A DNA stretch of 64,000 bases from Cristatella mucedo (GCA_009760855.2 WPIO01000068.1:730001-794000), one strand, 5' to 3'. Shown: positions 11,350-22,200, counted from the stretch's first letter. The notes: generated by a model not told the origin, from the sequence alone. Numbers and translations: made by a program.

Positions 11350-12094
11350 TCATAAAGAAAGCATTGTATTTGAATAATTACCATGCACTATTCGTCCGAG
11401 TCTAAAGCAATAAGGAAATAACACTACGGGGGGCACATGGCTGCCAATAGCTAGCGGCTTCTTCATCACTAGATAGGGCAGCATTTCGTTACGTCTAAGA
11501 CGATATTTTTAAAGTGCCGGGGAAGAGGTCCAGTTATGTCGCCTGCTGTGCTGACTTTTTTATTACTATTTTAAATAGATCATTTTAAGCTTTGCTAGGC
11601 CGGTTGGCCGCACAACGCTCGAAGTAGGTGTAGATACAGCGCCTGCATAAAACTCCCACCGCCTGTATAAAACCTAATGGTAAGGAACAGCACAATGAAC
11701 TAACCCGCTTGCTTTAAATACAGCATGAAATTGCAGTTTATCTCGCAGGCTCTAAATTGCCTAAATAGAGTCTAAATTTCAGGCTCGGCCGTCAACACAG
11801 GCGGCATCTCGACAACTGAATGACAGCTGATGACTCACTGGCCTGCAGTAAGGCTAGTCCATTCGTCCAACTGACACGCCTCTATCCCGCAGCATCTATT
11901 CCATTCTGTCTGTTATTGTGTGAGTGCTTGCAATGCCAGCGAGGACATTAGTAATAATAGTTTCAGCAGTTACACCCATGAAAAGTATATAATGAGATCG
12001 ATAGTACACAAATTTACGCTAATATTTATTTCCGTTTCCATCAAACTTGAATGTAAAATATTTGCGTATCTAATAAATTGGTATATATATAGCA
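11350..12094. other. Intergenic, nothing recognised
   Basis: I see no coding exon, repeat family or RNA gene here. Confidence 0.45.
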
Positions 12095-12341
12095 ATTAAT
12101 AGGTCCCTGTGATTTGTCTTTAGTGTGCTTATGCATTATGATACAGTGCATGATCCCACTAATCTGATGCATGACAACCCTGTGAATGTCAACCCTAAAA
12201 ATGTTTTTTCTTGTAGTTTATCGATCAAGATTCCACCAACCATTCGATTGTGCTTCCTCTAAAGCCAATGCAAAGTGCCTACAAAGAGATTGAGTTCTCT
12301 GTGGATGCTATAGAAAATGCGTTATTATTATTATTTTTGTA
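12095..12341 (+). mobile_element. Family A LINE 3' UTR copy
   Basis: It starts at the sequence that follows the ORF2 stop in other copies ('ggtccctgtgattyg') and runs through the 'gtgcttatgc' repeats to the hairpin region ('gattgagttctctg') and (TTA)n. There is no coding part. Confidence 0.7.
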
Positions 12342-12629
12342 ATAAGCCTCCAGATTCAGGTACTTTTTACCAATCTTGTTGAGCTGCTTCGAATGCTTAT
12401 GGTGGGGTGTCAACCTGCTGGCTTTTTCTCTTTAAGGGAGCTCTCTTTTGCATCATAAATAAGGCTAACCATGATACGATGATACTCGCGATACATCCTT
12501 TTAATGTTCACTTTTGATTACCCTGTTTTCGACGTATTTCCTGAAGTACTTTATGCCGACGTACCTCAGACGGTGTGTAACTATCATTCGGTTACCGCCA
12601 ATCTCCCATCGAGGAGCAACGCATACAAG

Positions 12630-12947
12630 GGCTAGAAGGACAAGGAGAAGATGGACAATTACAAGACGAAAATATAGAGGATGGTTACAAGAGAAGGACG
12701 GATAACTGGGGTGGAAAACCTAGACGGAGAGAAGCAAAAGGACTAGAACGAGTAATATTGTAATATAATAATATAATTCATTTGTATAGCGCCCCAAGAG
12801 AATTTAATTTCTATCCAGGCGCTTCACATATGCCTCCAGGCTCGAGCCAGCGACGTCAGCCAGACCTTGGTCGGGGGGAGGGGGGGCGAGCACCTTAACC
12901 ACTGGACCAAACCAGCTCGGCTAGTATGATGGAGAAGACAATAAGGA

Positions 12948-13028
<81 letters not shown>

Positions 13029-13565
13029 AAAGATGAGCTGCTCGAGGAGCAAAAGGAAGAGATTAACAAGGCCAAGAGTGAAGAAGGACGAGATCATGTG
13101 ATAAGACGAGGACAAAGAAGAGAAAGCCGACAAGCCAAGAGAAATGGTTGTCAAACACTGCAAGATAAGAAAATTGAGAACGATACAGCTGATGAGGAGG
13201 AGATTGACAAAGTAGACGAAGAACAGTTTGAGGACAAAGCGGAAGGAAGAGACGAAGAAGCGGATGTCGAGGACATGAAGGAAGGGGGCGAGGACGTTGT
13301 TCATCAAGCGGTAAATAATGTACGCTAGAAGAAATATGAGATAAAAGAGGACCTAGATAAGATGGAAGAGATGGAGAAGGAAGGGTGATGAATCGGGATT
13401 AGGACAAAATTAAAACGTGGATGAATAACAAGAGGACAAATTGGACCAGTAAGAGTGTAGGAAGAAGACAAAGACGAGAAGGAGAACGACGAAGAAAACA
13501 AGAAAGGCGACCAGGACGAGGAGGCAGCTGGGAACTACGTCGGGAGGAGGAGGAAGTAAAAGACG
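12630..13565 (+). repeat. Polypurine-rich tract with (GA)n core
   Basis: About 900 bp in which the plus strand is mostly A and G, interrupted by a SINE. At its centre is a (GA)n run at 12951-13025 (about 37 units). The Lys/Glu/Asp-rich open frames in it (for example 13098-13328) are what any purine-rich strand gives, and I do not call them genes. Confidence 0.85.
12754..12921 (-). mobile_element. SINE-1 copy b
   Basis: On the minus strand: the GCCGAGCTGGTTTGGTCCAG head, a poly-C-expanded middle, the B-box-like GGCTCGAGCC, then 'ggcatatgtgaagcgcctgg', a hairpin-like 'aattaaattctcttggggcg' and an ATT-rich tail (12754-12780). It is the best copy for showing the LINE-like 3' end, since GAAGCGCCTGG...GGGGCGCTAT keeps the stem. 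Confidence 0.82.
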
Positions 13566-13849
13566 TGACGTAGTTAAGGTTAGTTTTAGCTAACGACTCC
13601 GCATACATATTACATATGTATACATTTTTTTATTTCTTTGTATATATATATATATATATATATATATTTCACTTCGCTGAGTCATAATAGAAATACAATA
13701 ATGTACTTAAGCAAAGCGACGTAGCAGTGTAATATGGCCGCGTGAAATACGTGTACTACGTATTATTGATGGACGTGGCTGACTTTTTCGCTTTATTTAA
13801 TAGGGACGCGTGGGTGTTTTTCTTTTCTTCTTAGTGGGTCACCTTGTCT
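13566..13849. other. (TA)n microsatellite and unassigned sequence
   Basis: It contains a (TA)n run at about 13639-13668. Nothing else is recognisable. Confidence 0.6.
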
Positions 13850-14390
13850 TGAAGGAGGCTGCATTGGTCATATATGTGTGTGCCTGTGTGTGTGTACCTC
13901 TGCTTGTGTGTACAATGCAGCATTTTTCAAGATATGGTGGCCCATTAAGAAGGAATGGCTGCCCATTACTGAGTGCTGAACCTCCGTATGAGATTGATGA
14001 CTATAATAGGAAGTGGGGTTCGAAGTGGGCTCTCGACTTCATCCAGTTTGAGTTAATGCCCAAAAAATAATAATCATCATATGTTTTTCTAATCTTAGTA
14101 ATGCTGCTCTCGATCTAATGTCATAGACGCGTTCTAGTTTCCTGCGATTGAAAAGTCTAGGGTCAAAATATCTACCCTTTGTAGAATTCAAATCTCATAC
14201 CGGCATTTTAGTCTTTGCCTAAAAAGATCTCGCAATCGGTCTAAATCTGCCCCTTTTTGGTCTCCTATATCTCCTTACTCTAAGTAGGTAATATGCTTAT
14301 CCTTCCATCGTGGAAGTGCTATAAACAGGTTTGACTAACTAGAAGCTGCAAGTGTGCTTATCTTCCTGGCAAGGTTTTTAAAACCTAATT
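13850..14390 (+). repeat. Dispersed repeat R3, copy 1, left part
   Basis: It is similar over more than 500 bp, in the same orientation, to 22195-22740. Shared blocks include 'ggctgyccattact', 'aaataataatcat', 'ctagggtcaa', 'ttttagtctttg' and 'gcttatcttcctgg'. It is interrupted at 14390 by a LINE and resumes at 15735. Its nature is unknown; no ORF is preserved between copies. Confidence 0.75.
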
Positions 14391-15734
14391 GATCACAAAG
14401 TTCTTCTAGAGCGCCTCTCATCTCGCCTGGGCATCACTGGCACTGCTCTGCAGTGGTTCAGGTCCTATCTCAGTGGGAGACTCCAGAGTATTGACGTGAA
14501 TGGAAAAAGATTATGTGAAGTACCTCTGAAATATGGAGTACCTCAGGGCTCATTGCTAGGTCCGGTTCTTTTCACGGTTTATACTCTGCCTCTTGCTGAC
14601 GTGATTGCCAAGCACAATCTAGGCTTTCACTTCTATGCAGATGACACTCAGTTGTACCTTTGCTTTGATCCCTCCCAGCCTCCGAGCACCTCAAATTCTC
14701 TAAACTCACTAGCTGCATGCATTGATGACATCCGCACATGGATGGCAGCAAATTTTCTAAAACTTAACGATGATAAAACTAACTTACTAGTTATGGGCAA
14801 ACCCAGTGTGATCCAGAGATTGGAAAGGCTGACTCTCAAAATTGGCTCTGCCAGCATATCTCCAGTTAAATCAGCTCGAAATCTAGGTATCATATTCCAA
14901 AGCGACCTCTCGTTAGACGACCATATCAGCATCACAGTCAAATCCGCCTATTTTCAGCTTCATAACATTGCTAAAATTCGGGCTTGTTTAGATAAAGATA
15001 CCACGTCCAAGTTGGTCCATGCATTCGTGACATCCCGTCTCGACTTCTGCAACTCACTGCTTACTGGCCTACCAGCATGTGCGATCAGGCGATTCCAGCT
15101 GGTGCAAAACTCTGCAGCTAGGCTTGTCTGTCGTGAGCGTCGCAGTTGCCACATTACTCCACTTCTCGCCGACCTGCACTGGCTACCAGTCAAGCAACGG
15201 ATTGACTTAAAGGTTTTGTGGCTCACTTTTAGGTCCCTTCATTCTATGGCTCCAGCCTGTCTGTCAGATATACTACCCCATCAGGCTAAGCATCGTACCA
15301 CCCGCTTTTCAGAATCCAACAGTCTACAAATACCTCATACAAACCTTAAATCCTTTGGAGACCGTGCATTTAGTTCATATGCTCCCAAAGCCTGGAACTC
15401 CCTCCCGATCTGCGTCAGAACATCCCCTGACCTGACCACGTTTAAAAGGAACCTAAAAACACACCTATTTAGGACAGCATTTAGTGGGTCCCTGTGATTC
15501 GTCCTTGATGTGCTTATGCGTGCTGACACTGTGCATGCTGCCACTAACCATATTTGCATGCTGACCCTGTGCATGTCACCCCTAACCATATTATTCATTT
15601 CGTTTGTTTTTTCAAGCATGATTTTACTTACCATTCAATGGCATTTCACTTTGCAGCAAGTGTAAAGCGCCTAGAGAGAGATTAAGTTCTCTGAGGGCGC
15701 TTTATCAAGTGAATTATTATTATTATTATTATTA
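14391..15734 (+). mobile_element. Family A LINE (L2/CR1-like), open RT C-terminal half
   Basis: This is a 5'-truncated non-LTR retrotransposon. The frame is open from 14391 (DHKVLLERL) to the TGA at 15495-15497 (about 368 codons). It holds the RT motifs YGVPQGSLLGP and FYADDTQLY with both catalytic Asp of YADD, then a thumb region and [14 protein letters not shown] near the C-terminus. The 3' UTR ends with a hairpin (15667-15700, stem GCGCC/GGGCGC plus AGAGA/TCTCT) and (ATT)n. It is inserted in repeat R3. The upstream endonuclease and RT fingers are missing, so this copy cannot move by itself. Confidence 0.9.
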
Positions 15735-15850
15735 ATCATGCTCAGAAAAGTTCGAAAGATTCATGAAACCCAATTCTCTCCGTACGTCCTGTCCGGACGC
15801 AAGGTCCTACTAAATAAGATGCCTACACATCAGTTCTCAACATCCGGACA
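15735..15850 (+). repeat. Dispersed repeat R3, copy 1, right part
   Basis: It continues the similarity to the other R3 copy (22741-22870): 'ggacgcaa', 'ctaaataag' and 'tctcaacatccggaca' pair with 'ggacgcaa', 'ctaaataag' and 'ctcaacgtccggaca'. Confidence 0.65.
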
Positions 15851-16261
15851 TCATCATCCTACGTTTCATCTACGTCGCCTACATACAATGCAGTGGTCGC
15901 CAATACCACCAGGCATATGTGGGGGTATCGTAGGGGGCTCGGGCGAGTCATGACGCAGCGACGAAGACTAACGTCGTCCTCGTAAGCCAGTTGTGCTGCT
16001 GGCTACGGCGGATGTATTGTGTCTTACCCAGGCTACCTCAGGAGAGCAGCCTACAAACGGACGTAGAAGCCGTCGTGGACGTAGCTCCGGAACGCTCGGA
16101 GCGAAGAGAAAGAGAGGAGAGAGAGAGAGAGAGGGTGGAGAGAGAGGGAGAGAGAGAGAGGGAGAGAGAGAGAGAGAGAGAGAGGGGGGATAGAGTCCCC
16201 ACAAGCTGGTGGACAAGCAGAAAGTCAAATGAATAAAAAATAAATCCTAGCTGAAAAAACA
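15851..16261 (+). repeat. Unassigned sequence with GA microsatellite
   Basis: A GA-rich microsatellite spans about 16105-16190. I recognise nothing else. Confidence 0.6.
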
Positions 16262-16412
16262 GCCTCCTTTTGTATAGCGACAGAAGAGCCTTTACGGCCA
16301 TCACCACAACTTGCAGTGGCGATAAAAGATCGCCCACTGCAGGAATCGAAATCACGACCTCGGGACCTAGGTCGTGAAAGCAAACGAATTAACTAGTATG
16401 CCATCACGGCTT
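16262..16412 (-). mobile_element. SINE-2, best copy
   Basis: The minus strand begins AGCCGTGATGGCATACTAGTT (A-box-like), then a B-box-like GTGATTTCGATTCC, then a body with the complementary arms GGGCGATC/GATCGCC-type 'gcagtgggcgatcttttatcgccactgc' (a hairpin), and ends 'ctgtcgctatacaaaagg'. It is a tRNA-like head on an unrelated body, with related copies at 18121, 25232, 53404 and 56985. Confidence 0.6.
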
Positions 16413-16549
16413 TCTTGTTACAGGACTAGCGGGTCAGGCGACCACAGCTGACCCGTTCCAATTACATCCAGTTTAGTTAGTCGATACATCTGCAGTGTTT
16501 AATGAGGTGATACTCTGCTTGCCCGTGCGGATTGGTGTGAGTACAGCTG

Positions 16550-16593
16550 GGGCTGAACAGTGCTGTGGGCGAGGCCACGCCCACAGTACAGCC
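16550..16593. other. Perfect 9-bp stem with extension (inverted repeat)
   Basis: CTGTGGGCG (16563-16571) pairs with CGCCCACAG (16578-16586) around a 6-nt loop. GGGCTG and CAGCCC on either side extend the stem with a small bulge. A second short inverted repeat, CGGGTCAG/CTGACCCG, lies just upstream (about 16430-16457). Confidence 0.6.
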
Positions 16594-16735
16594 CTTCCTC
16601 GTCCTGTTGTGTACTACTGGGTTCTTCCACTGATGGCAATTTTTGTTTTAATAGTAAATAAATTTGTAAACGCTTGCTACCATCTATTCCAAGTGCCAGC
16701 AATTTATTTGTTTTAAAAATTATTTTAGATTTAGA

Positions 16736-18365
16736 CGAGTTCGACATACTGGAGTGTGCAAGTTCCCATGCCCAAATTGTCTGGATTAGCCACACACTAT
16801 AGTCGCCGTGACCCTTTGAGAGGTGGTTGCACCAATGCAAGCTCCGAGATGCTAAGGATCGAGGGCACCAATCGCACTCATACAGCTCGGGTGCGTACAC
16901 CTCGTGCACGTATGAGTGCACTTACAAGTCGCTGCTACATATGGCGATTTGTTGATAAATCTACTCTTTGCAACAAGTTGGCATGGCTACTGCGAATAAG
17001 GCCTCAAGTTACTGAAACCATGAGTGACTACATCAACTGGCCTGATTAAAAGCGAAGACTTACCACTATCCATCGAAGACGATTTTTTCTGCAACCTGAT
17101 GTAATCGAACCACGTTTATTAATGTGACCTATGCAGTTAGAACGTGTACTCTTAGTCCAACTACTGTATGTTGTGTTGTATGAATGCAAGTATATGAAGC
17201 TCTGGCACTACCTGCCATTTGTCGGTCAATAAATACCCCTGCTGCTCGACCTGGAACTGCTTCAGCTGCTTGTCTACTGCTAGAGAAAGGAGATACCAGT
17301 CAAGACAGTTCACCATTGCTCCACCGCAAAGGGGTCAAAGCATGTGTCACCACATTTAGTGACCTGGTTAAAAGCGAAGACTTGCCACCACTCGTCGATG
17401 ACAATGCCGTCTGATATCTAATGTTCGAGAATCCAACCACGTTTATGGACGGTGACCTAAGCAATGAGAAAGTGTACACTCTGTACGACTACGGCTGTCA
17501 GCCTCTGTATGTACGCAGGCATATGATGCCCTGTCGCTATTCGCCATTCGTCGGCGACTGACTGCCAGTGCTGCTCGACCTGGAACCGCCTCGGTTGCTT
17601 GTCGACCACTGGAGAAAGTGGATACCAGGTGAGACAGTTCACCAGTGCTCCACAGCAGAGGGGTCATGTATGACATTTGGAACCCCCCTTCCCTTCGCCT
17701 TGGATGTGCAGGAGCTACTTAGGAAAAATTGAGCATACGATCGCACTCCATAAAGTGATTTACATTTTCCCTGTTCACTTATATCTGCTGGTCTGTTCGT
17801 CACCAGTAGTAGAGCCCTAACTGCTTTTATAGGTAGCCCAGCCACAACGTAATTGCATTATTGCACCCTAGGCAAAACCAGGGAGCTTGGTACAATTTTA
17901 TTAATATACCATCGTGTTATAGTAGCTGATGCATGGATTCCCATTAGAGCTCTTGGTATGGCGGGTTCTGTTAAGTCTAAAGAAAAATTGAGGAATATAA
18001 GTGCTGGTTTTTTTAAACCTTGCTCCAATAGTTGAATTGAGATGCGAACCTCAGGCAGTGGTTGTTTAATCATGCCGTAAGTAATACAAATAAAATTAAA
18101 GGTAATCTGATCATGCAGTCTCATTCATCTAGCAGCGGTAGAGCCGTAGCAACGACGAAAATCATATCCACACTGCTCTATAAAATTGCTCCTCCAGGAC
18201 TCGAGCCTCTAACAGAATCACCATGCTGGTTTCAACTAAGATGGCGATTCTTTCATCAGTTCCTTCACACGCGTTATTTCCACTCATTTCGGCTTAGTAA
18301 TGAAGAAGCGAAATGCCCGAGATTGCGTTTTGGTATTACAATTCTAATCTCATAATTTGCTTATA
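16736..18365 (+). repeat. Repeat X, copy 1
   Basis: About 1.6 kb, similar in order and orientation to 52322-53665. Shared blocks: 'gcaccaatgcangctncgagatgc', 'ggatcgagg', 'cgacctggaacygc', 'tgcttgtcg', 'ggataccaggtgagacagttc', 'agggagcttggtac' and 'actaagatggcgattctttcatcag'. The last block contains a SINE-2 relic (18121-18260, minus). Function unknown. The frames are broken in both copies. Confidence 0.75.
17100..17735 (+). repeat. Internal tandem duplication in repeat X copy 1
   Basis: The segment from 'aaccacgtttat' through 'cagttcacca' (17100-17330) recurs at 17437-17660: 'ccacgtttatggacggtgacct', 'gtgtacactctgtacgac', 'gtgctgctcgacctggaac', 'gataccaggtgagacagttcacca'. The offset is about 335 bp. 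The copy at 52.3 kb has this segment once. Confidence 0.65.
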
Positions 18366-18371
18366 TCCTTA

Positions 18372-18955
18372 GGAACTGCCACCAACTGTTACCTTTGCCG
18401 AACTAAGACTGAGACAGTTTTGCACGTCCTGCGTTACTGCCGACCGACGCTGTAGGCAATAACTGCTCCCCACATTGGGTATCTGAGTCGCCTGATCGGG
18501 TCTCTTCCAGTCACTGGACTCTCCTGCCTCTCGGCAGATCGTGCCTTCCAGCTCGTCATGGTTCTGGCTTGAGAGCCGGACCTGGTCATAGACACCGGCA
18601 CCTATATGGTCGTAGTCGACGTAACGGTGCCGTTTGATGGCAGCAAGGATGCCCTGGTGGTGGCGGCCCACAACAAGATTGATACGTACGACGCCATAGC
18701 CTGGTATTTCTCGACCACTGGCTACCGGTCGGTGGCAGTGGCGAGGCCCGTTATGGTTAGTGCTATGCATGGCTTCTGATTGGATAATAAAGCCTGCATG
18801 GTGAACCTCGACATTTTGCGAAATGAATGGGCGGCATTACGGTGGCTATGCATCTCGGACGCCATTTCTGGCTCAGAAGCCATGTGGTCCTTGTTCCTGC
18901 ACTGGAAGGCTCTGGTATCCCCCAGGGCCACGGAAGAGCAGGGCTCCTCTGGTTA
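18372..18955 (+). pseudogene. R2/NeSL-type retrotransposon 3' end, copy 1 (restriction-like endonuclease)
   Basis: The plus-strand frame gives a zinc knuckle CYLCRTKTETVLHVLRYC (C-x2-C-x7-9-H-x4-C, as in R2-group proteins). After two stops comes EPDLVIDTG...VVVDVTVPFD...ALVVAAHNKIDTYDAIA, the PD/D..K-like endonuclease core of the R2, NeSL and HERO groups. Then LRWLCISDAISGSEAMWSLFL matches the C-terminal end of such ORFs. The stops (about 18452 and 18570) and the missing RT make it a dead relic. Confidence 0.7.
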
Positions 18956-18997
18956 AGGTGCAGTGATATATTAAAATATTGAATATATTTAAAGATA

Positions 18998-19022
18998 TGC
19001 ACATATACACACACACACACAT

Positions 19023-19066
<44 letters not shown>
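18998..19066 (+). repeat. (AC)n(AT)n compound microsatellite
   Basis: An AC run passes into an AT run, directly between the two R2-like relics. Confidence 0.9.
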
Positions 19067-19067
19067 C

Positions 19068-19412
19068 TGAACTGGTCATTGAAATCGGCACTGGTAATTT
19101 AATCATTGGTGTGGCTGATGTTAGTGATGCCGTTCGACAGAAGTGAGGATGCACTAGTGGTGGCTGTCTTGAACCAGACCAATAACTATGCAGCCATTGC
19201 CCGGTCTCTCCTGAACGCTGGCTAACCGCTAAAAGTAGGGGACTCTTCGTAGTCGGAGCTCTCGACAGCTTGTGGCCGGAAATAAAGTTTGCCTGGCTGA
19301 CCTCAACATCCCACGCATGGAGAGAGCACTTCGAGGCAGCATTGCATCTCCGACGCCATTACCGGCTTGCAAGCCTTGTGGTCCCTAATCCTGAACCGAA
19401 AGGCCCAGGTAC
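19068..19412 (+). pseudogene. R2/NeSL-type retrotransposon 3' end, copy 2
   Basis: It repeats the end of copy 1: ELVIEIGTGNLIIGVADV, then in another frame MPFDRSEDALVVAVLNQTNN, LFVVGALDSLWPE and CISDAITGLQALWSLILNRK. The frames shift between blocks. The same order of blocks as in the 18.4-18.9 kb copy shows a decayed second insertion or a local duplication. Confidence 0.62.
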
Positions 19413-19479
19413 TACCCGAAATCCCACCAAGACAGGGCACTACCTTTTTATTCACGCATGCAAATTAACCAATTTCCAA

Positions 19480-19576
19480 TGCATCGTTTTATATATGCAT
19501 ATATACGTATACATATATACATGTAACATATATATATATATATATATTCGTTTATATATATATATATATATGTGTG
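19480..19576 (+). repeat. AT-rich microsatellite
   Basis: Alternating TA runs at about 19497-19572, directly bordering the LINE tail. No coding content. Confidence 0.85.
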
Positions 19577-22155
19577 TAATAATAATAATAATAATATTGC
19601 ACTTGATAAAGCGCCCTCAGAGAACTTAATCTCTTTCTAGGCGCTTTACATTTGCTGCAAAGTGATACGCAATAGAATAGTAAGTAAAATCATGCTTGAA
19701 AAACAAACAAAATGAATAACATGGTTAGGGGTTACATGCACTGGGTCAGCATGCAAATGTGGTTAGTGGCAACATGAACAGTGTCAGCACGCATAAGTAC
19801 ATCGAGGACGAATCACAAGGACCCACTGAATGCTGTCCTAAAAAGGTATGTTTTTAAGTTTCTTTTAAATGTGGTCAGGTCAGGGGATGTTCTGATGCAG
19901 GTCGGGAGGGAGTTCCAGGCTGTGGGAGCATACGAGCTAAATGCACGGTCTCCAAAGGATTTAAGGTTTGTACGAGGTATTTCTAGACTGTTGGATTCCG
20001 AAAAGCGAGTGGTACGATGCTTTGCCTGATGGGGTAGTATATCTGAAAGATAGGCTGGAGCCATAGAATGAAGAGACCTAAAAGTGAGCGACAAAACCTT
20101 GAAGTCAATCCGTTGCTTGACTGGTAACCAGTGCAGGTCGGCGAGAAGTGGAGAAATGTGGCAACTGCGACGCTCACGACAGACAAGCCTAGCTGCAGAG
20201 TTTTGCACCAGCTGCAATCGCCTGATCGCACATGCTGGTAGGCCAGTAAGCAGTGAGTTGCAGAAGTCGAGACGAGATGTCACGAATGCATGGACCAACT
20301 TGGACGTGGTATCCTTATCTAAACAAGCCCTAATTTTAGCAATGTTATGAAGCTGAAAATAGGCTGATTTGACTGTGGAGCTGATGTGGTCGTCTAACGA
20401 GAGGTCGCTTTGGAATATGACACCTAGATTTCGAGCTGATGCAACTGGAGATATGCTGGCAGAGCCAATTTTGAAAGTCAGCCTTTCCAATTTCTGAATA
20501 ACACTAGGTTTGCCCATAACTAGTAAGTTAGTTTTATAATCGTTTAGTTTTAGAAAATTTGCTGCCATCCATGATCGGATGTCATCAATGCATGCAGCAA
20601 GTGAGTTGAGAGAATTTGAGGTGCTCGAAGGCTGGGAGGGATCAAAGCAAAGGTACAACTGAGTGCCATCCGCATAGAAGTGAAAGCCTAGATTGTGCTT
20701 GGCAATCACATCAGCGAGAGGGAGAGTATAAACGGTGAAAAGGACCGGACCTAGCACAGAGCCCTGAGGTACTCCATATTTTAGAGGTACTTCAGATGAT
20801 CTTTGTCCATTCACGTCAACACTCTGGAGTCTCCCACTGAGATAGGACCTGAACCACTGCAGAGCAGTGCCAGTGATGCCCAGGCGAGATGAGAGGCGCT
20901 CTAGAAGTACTTTGTGATCGATGGTATCAAAAGCTGCCGAAAGATCGAGCAAAACAAAAAAAGAGACACTCTACCCATGTCTGCATTCCTAAGTAGGTCG
21001 TTGTATACCCGAAGCAATGCTGACTCTGTGGAGTGATTAGCTCTAAAGCCAGACTGGAACTTACTAGCAAGGTGTGAGGTTTCGATATACGAGTTCAGCT
21101 GGTCTGCCACGACCCGTTCCAGTGTCTTTGATAGGAATGGTAGAAGGGAGACTGGGCGGTAGTTGCTTAAGTTCTCTTGGTCTAGTGTAGCTTTCTTGAG
21201 AAGTGGCCTGACTACAGCTTTTTTGAAAGGTGCTGGGGACCTGACCTGAGGCTAATGACATATTAATGATGTTGGTTATGCATGGCAGCAGCAGATCAAT
21301 GCAACTTAGGAGCAGGACAGTGGGAATAGGGTCCAGTGGACTTGTTGTCTTCTTTGATTGAGATACGAGCTTTAGGACTACATCACTAGTGACCTGTTTA
21401 ATTGCAGACATTGAGGCGCAGCCAGGAACCGAGGAACAGCATTCTAGTGGGAAGGTTGTCATCGCAGGGATGGATTCCCTGATTTTGTCTATCTTCTGCA
21501 CAAAGAATCGAGAGAAGCGATCGGCTAGATCATCACAAGGATCATCAGGTAAGGAGCTAACCTGGGAACGGTTGAGGAGATGGTTTATTGTCGACATCAG
21601 CATTTTTGGATTGTGCATCTGTGATTCAACAATGTTTCTATAGAAGCTAGACTTAGCCTTTGCTAGGATCGATTGGTACGACCTACAGTAGTCTTCATAT
21701 TCCTTTCGATGGACAGTTAGTCCGGATTATTTGTATGCCTTTTTAAGCTTTCGTTTAGTAGACTTGGCTAGTTTAATGTCTGTGGTAAACCATAGGCCTT
21801 CTGGGCGGGGGCGCACATTGCGCTTTGTCAAAGGTGCAAACTCGTTGAGCGTGTCAGCTAGTGTCGTGCTGTAGCAATCTACCAGTGATGACAGATCGGA
21901 GGGAGGACTGAGCAGCAAAGGTGAAGCAGATATGCTCGCACGGACAGCATCGATGTCAAGGGTCTTGAGGTTTCGCGATTCACAGGTTATTTTAGAGGAG
22001 AATGTGGGCACACGCTGTAGATTGAATGAGATCTGCATGTGGTCAGATAAGCAGGATTTGGTGATAACTGGTGATGACAAAGTGCAGTTATATGAGAAAA
22101 TTTGGTCGAGTGTGTGACCCTTGATGTGGGTAGGGCCATGCACATGAGTCACAAG
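19577..22155 (-). mobile_element. Family A LINE, longest copy (endonuclease end through RT to tail)
   Basis: Minus strand. It begins within the C-terminus of the AP-like endonuclease (HIKGHTLDQIF, LSDHMQISF), followed by a linker (LADRFSRFFVQKIDKIRES), RT fingers ([18 protein letters not shown] in a shifted frame), RT palm ([30 protein letters not shown]) and thumb to the stop at about 19813. It ends in the hairpin and (TTA)n tail at 19577. The catalytic motif reads FYADGTQLY, so the second Asp of YADD is lost. Frameshifts near 20950, 21200 and 21640 also disable it. Confidence 0.9.

Positions 22156-22200
<45 letters not shown>

Noticed and set aside
13098-13328. Open frame rich in Lys/Glu/Asp in the purine tract
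   Set aside because: Any purine-only strand encodes K, E, R, G and lacks most stops. There is no conserved motif or splice context.
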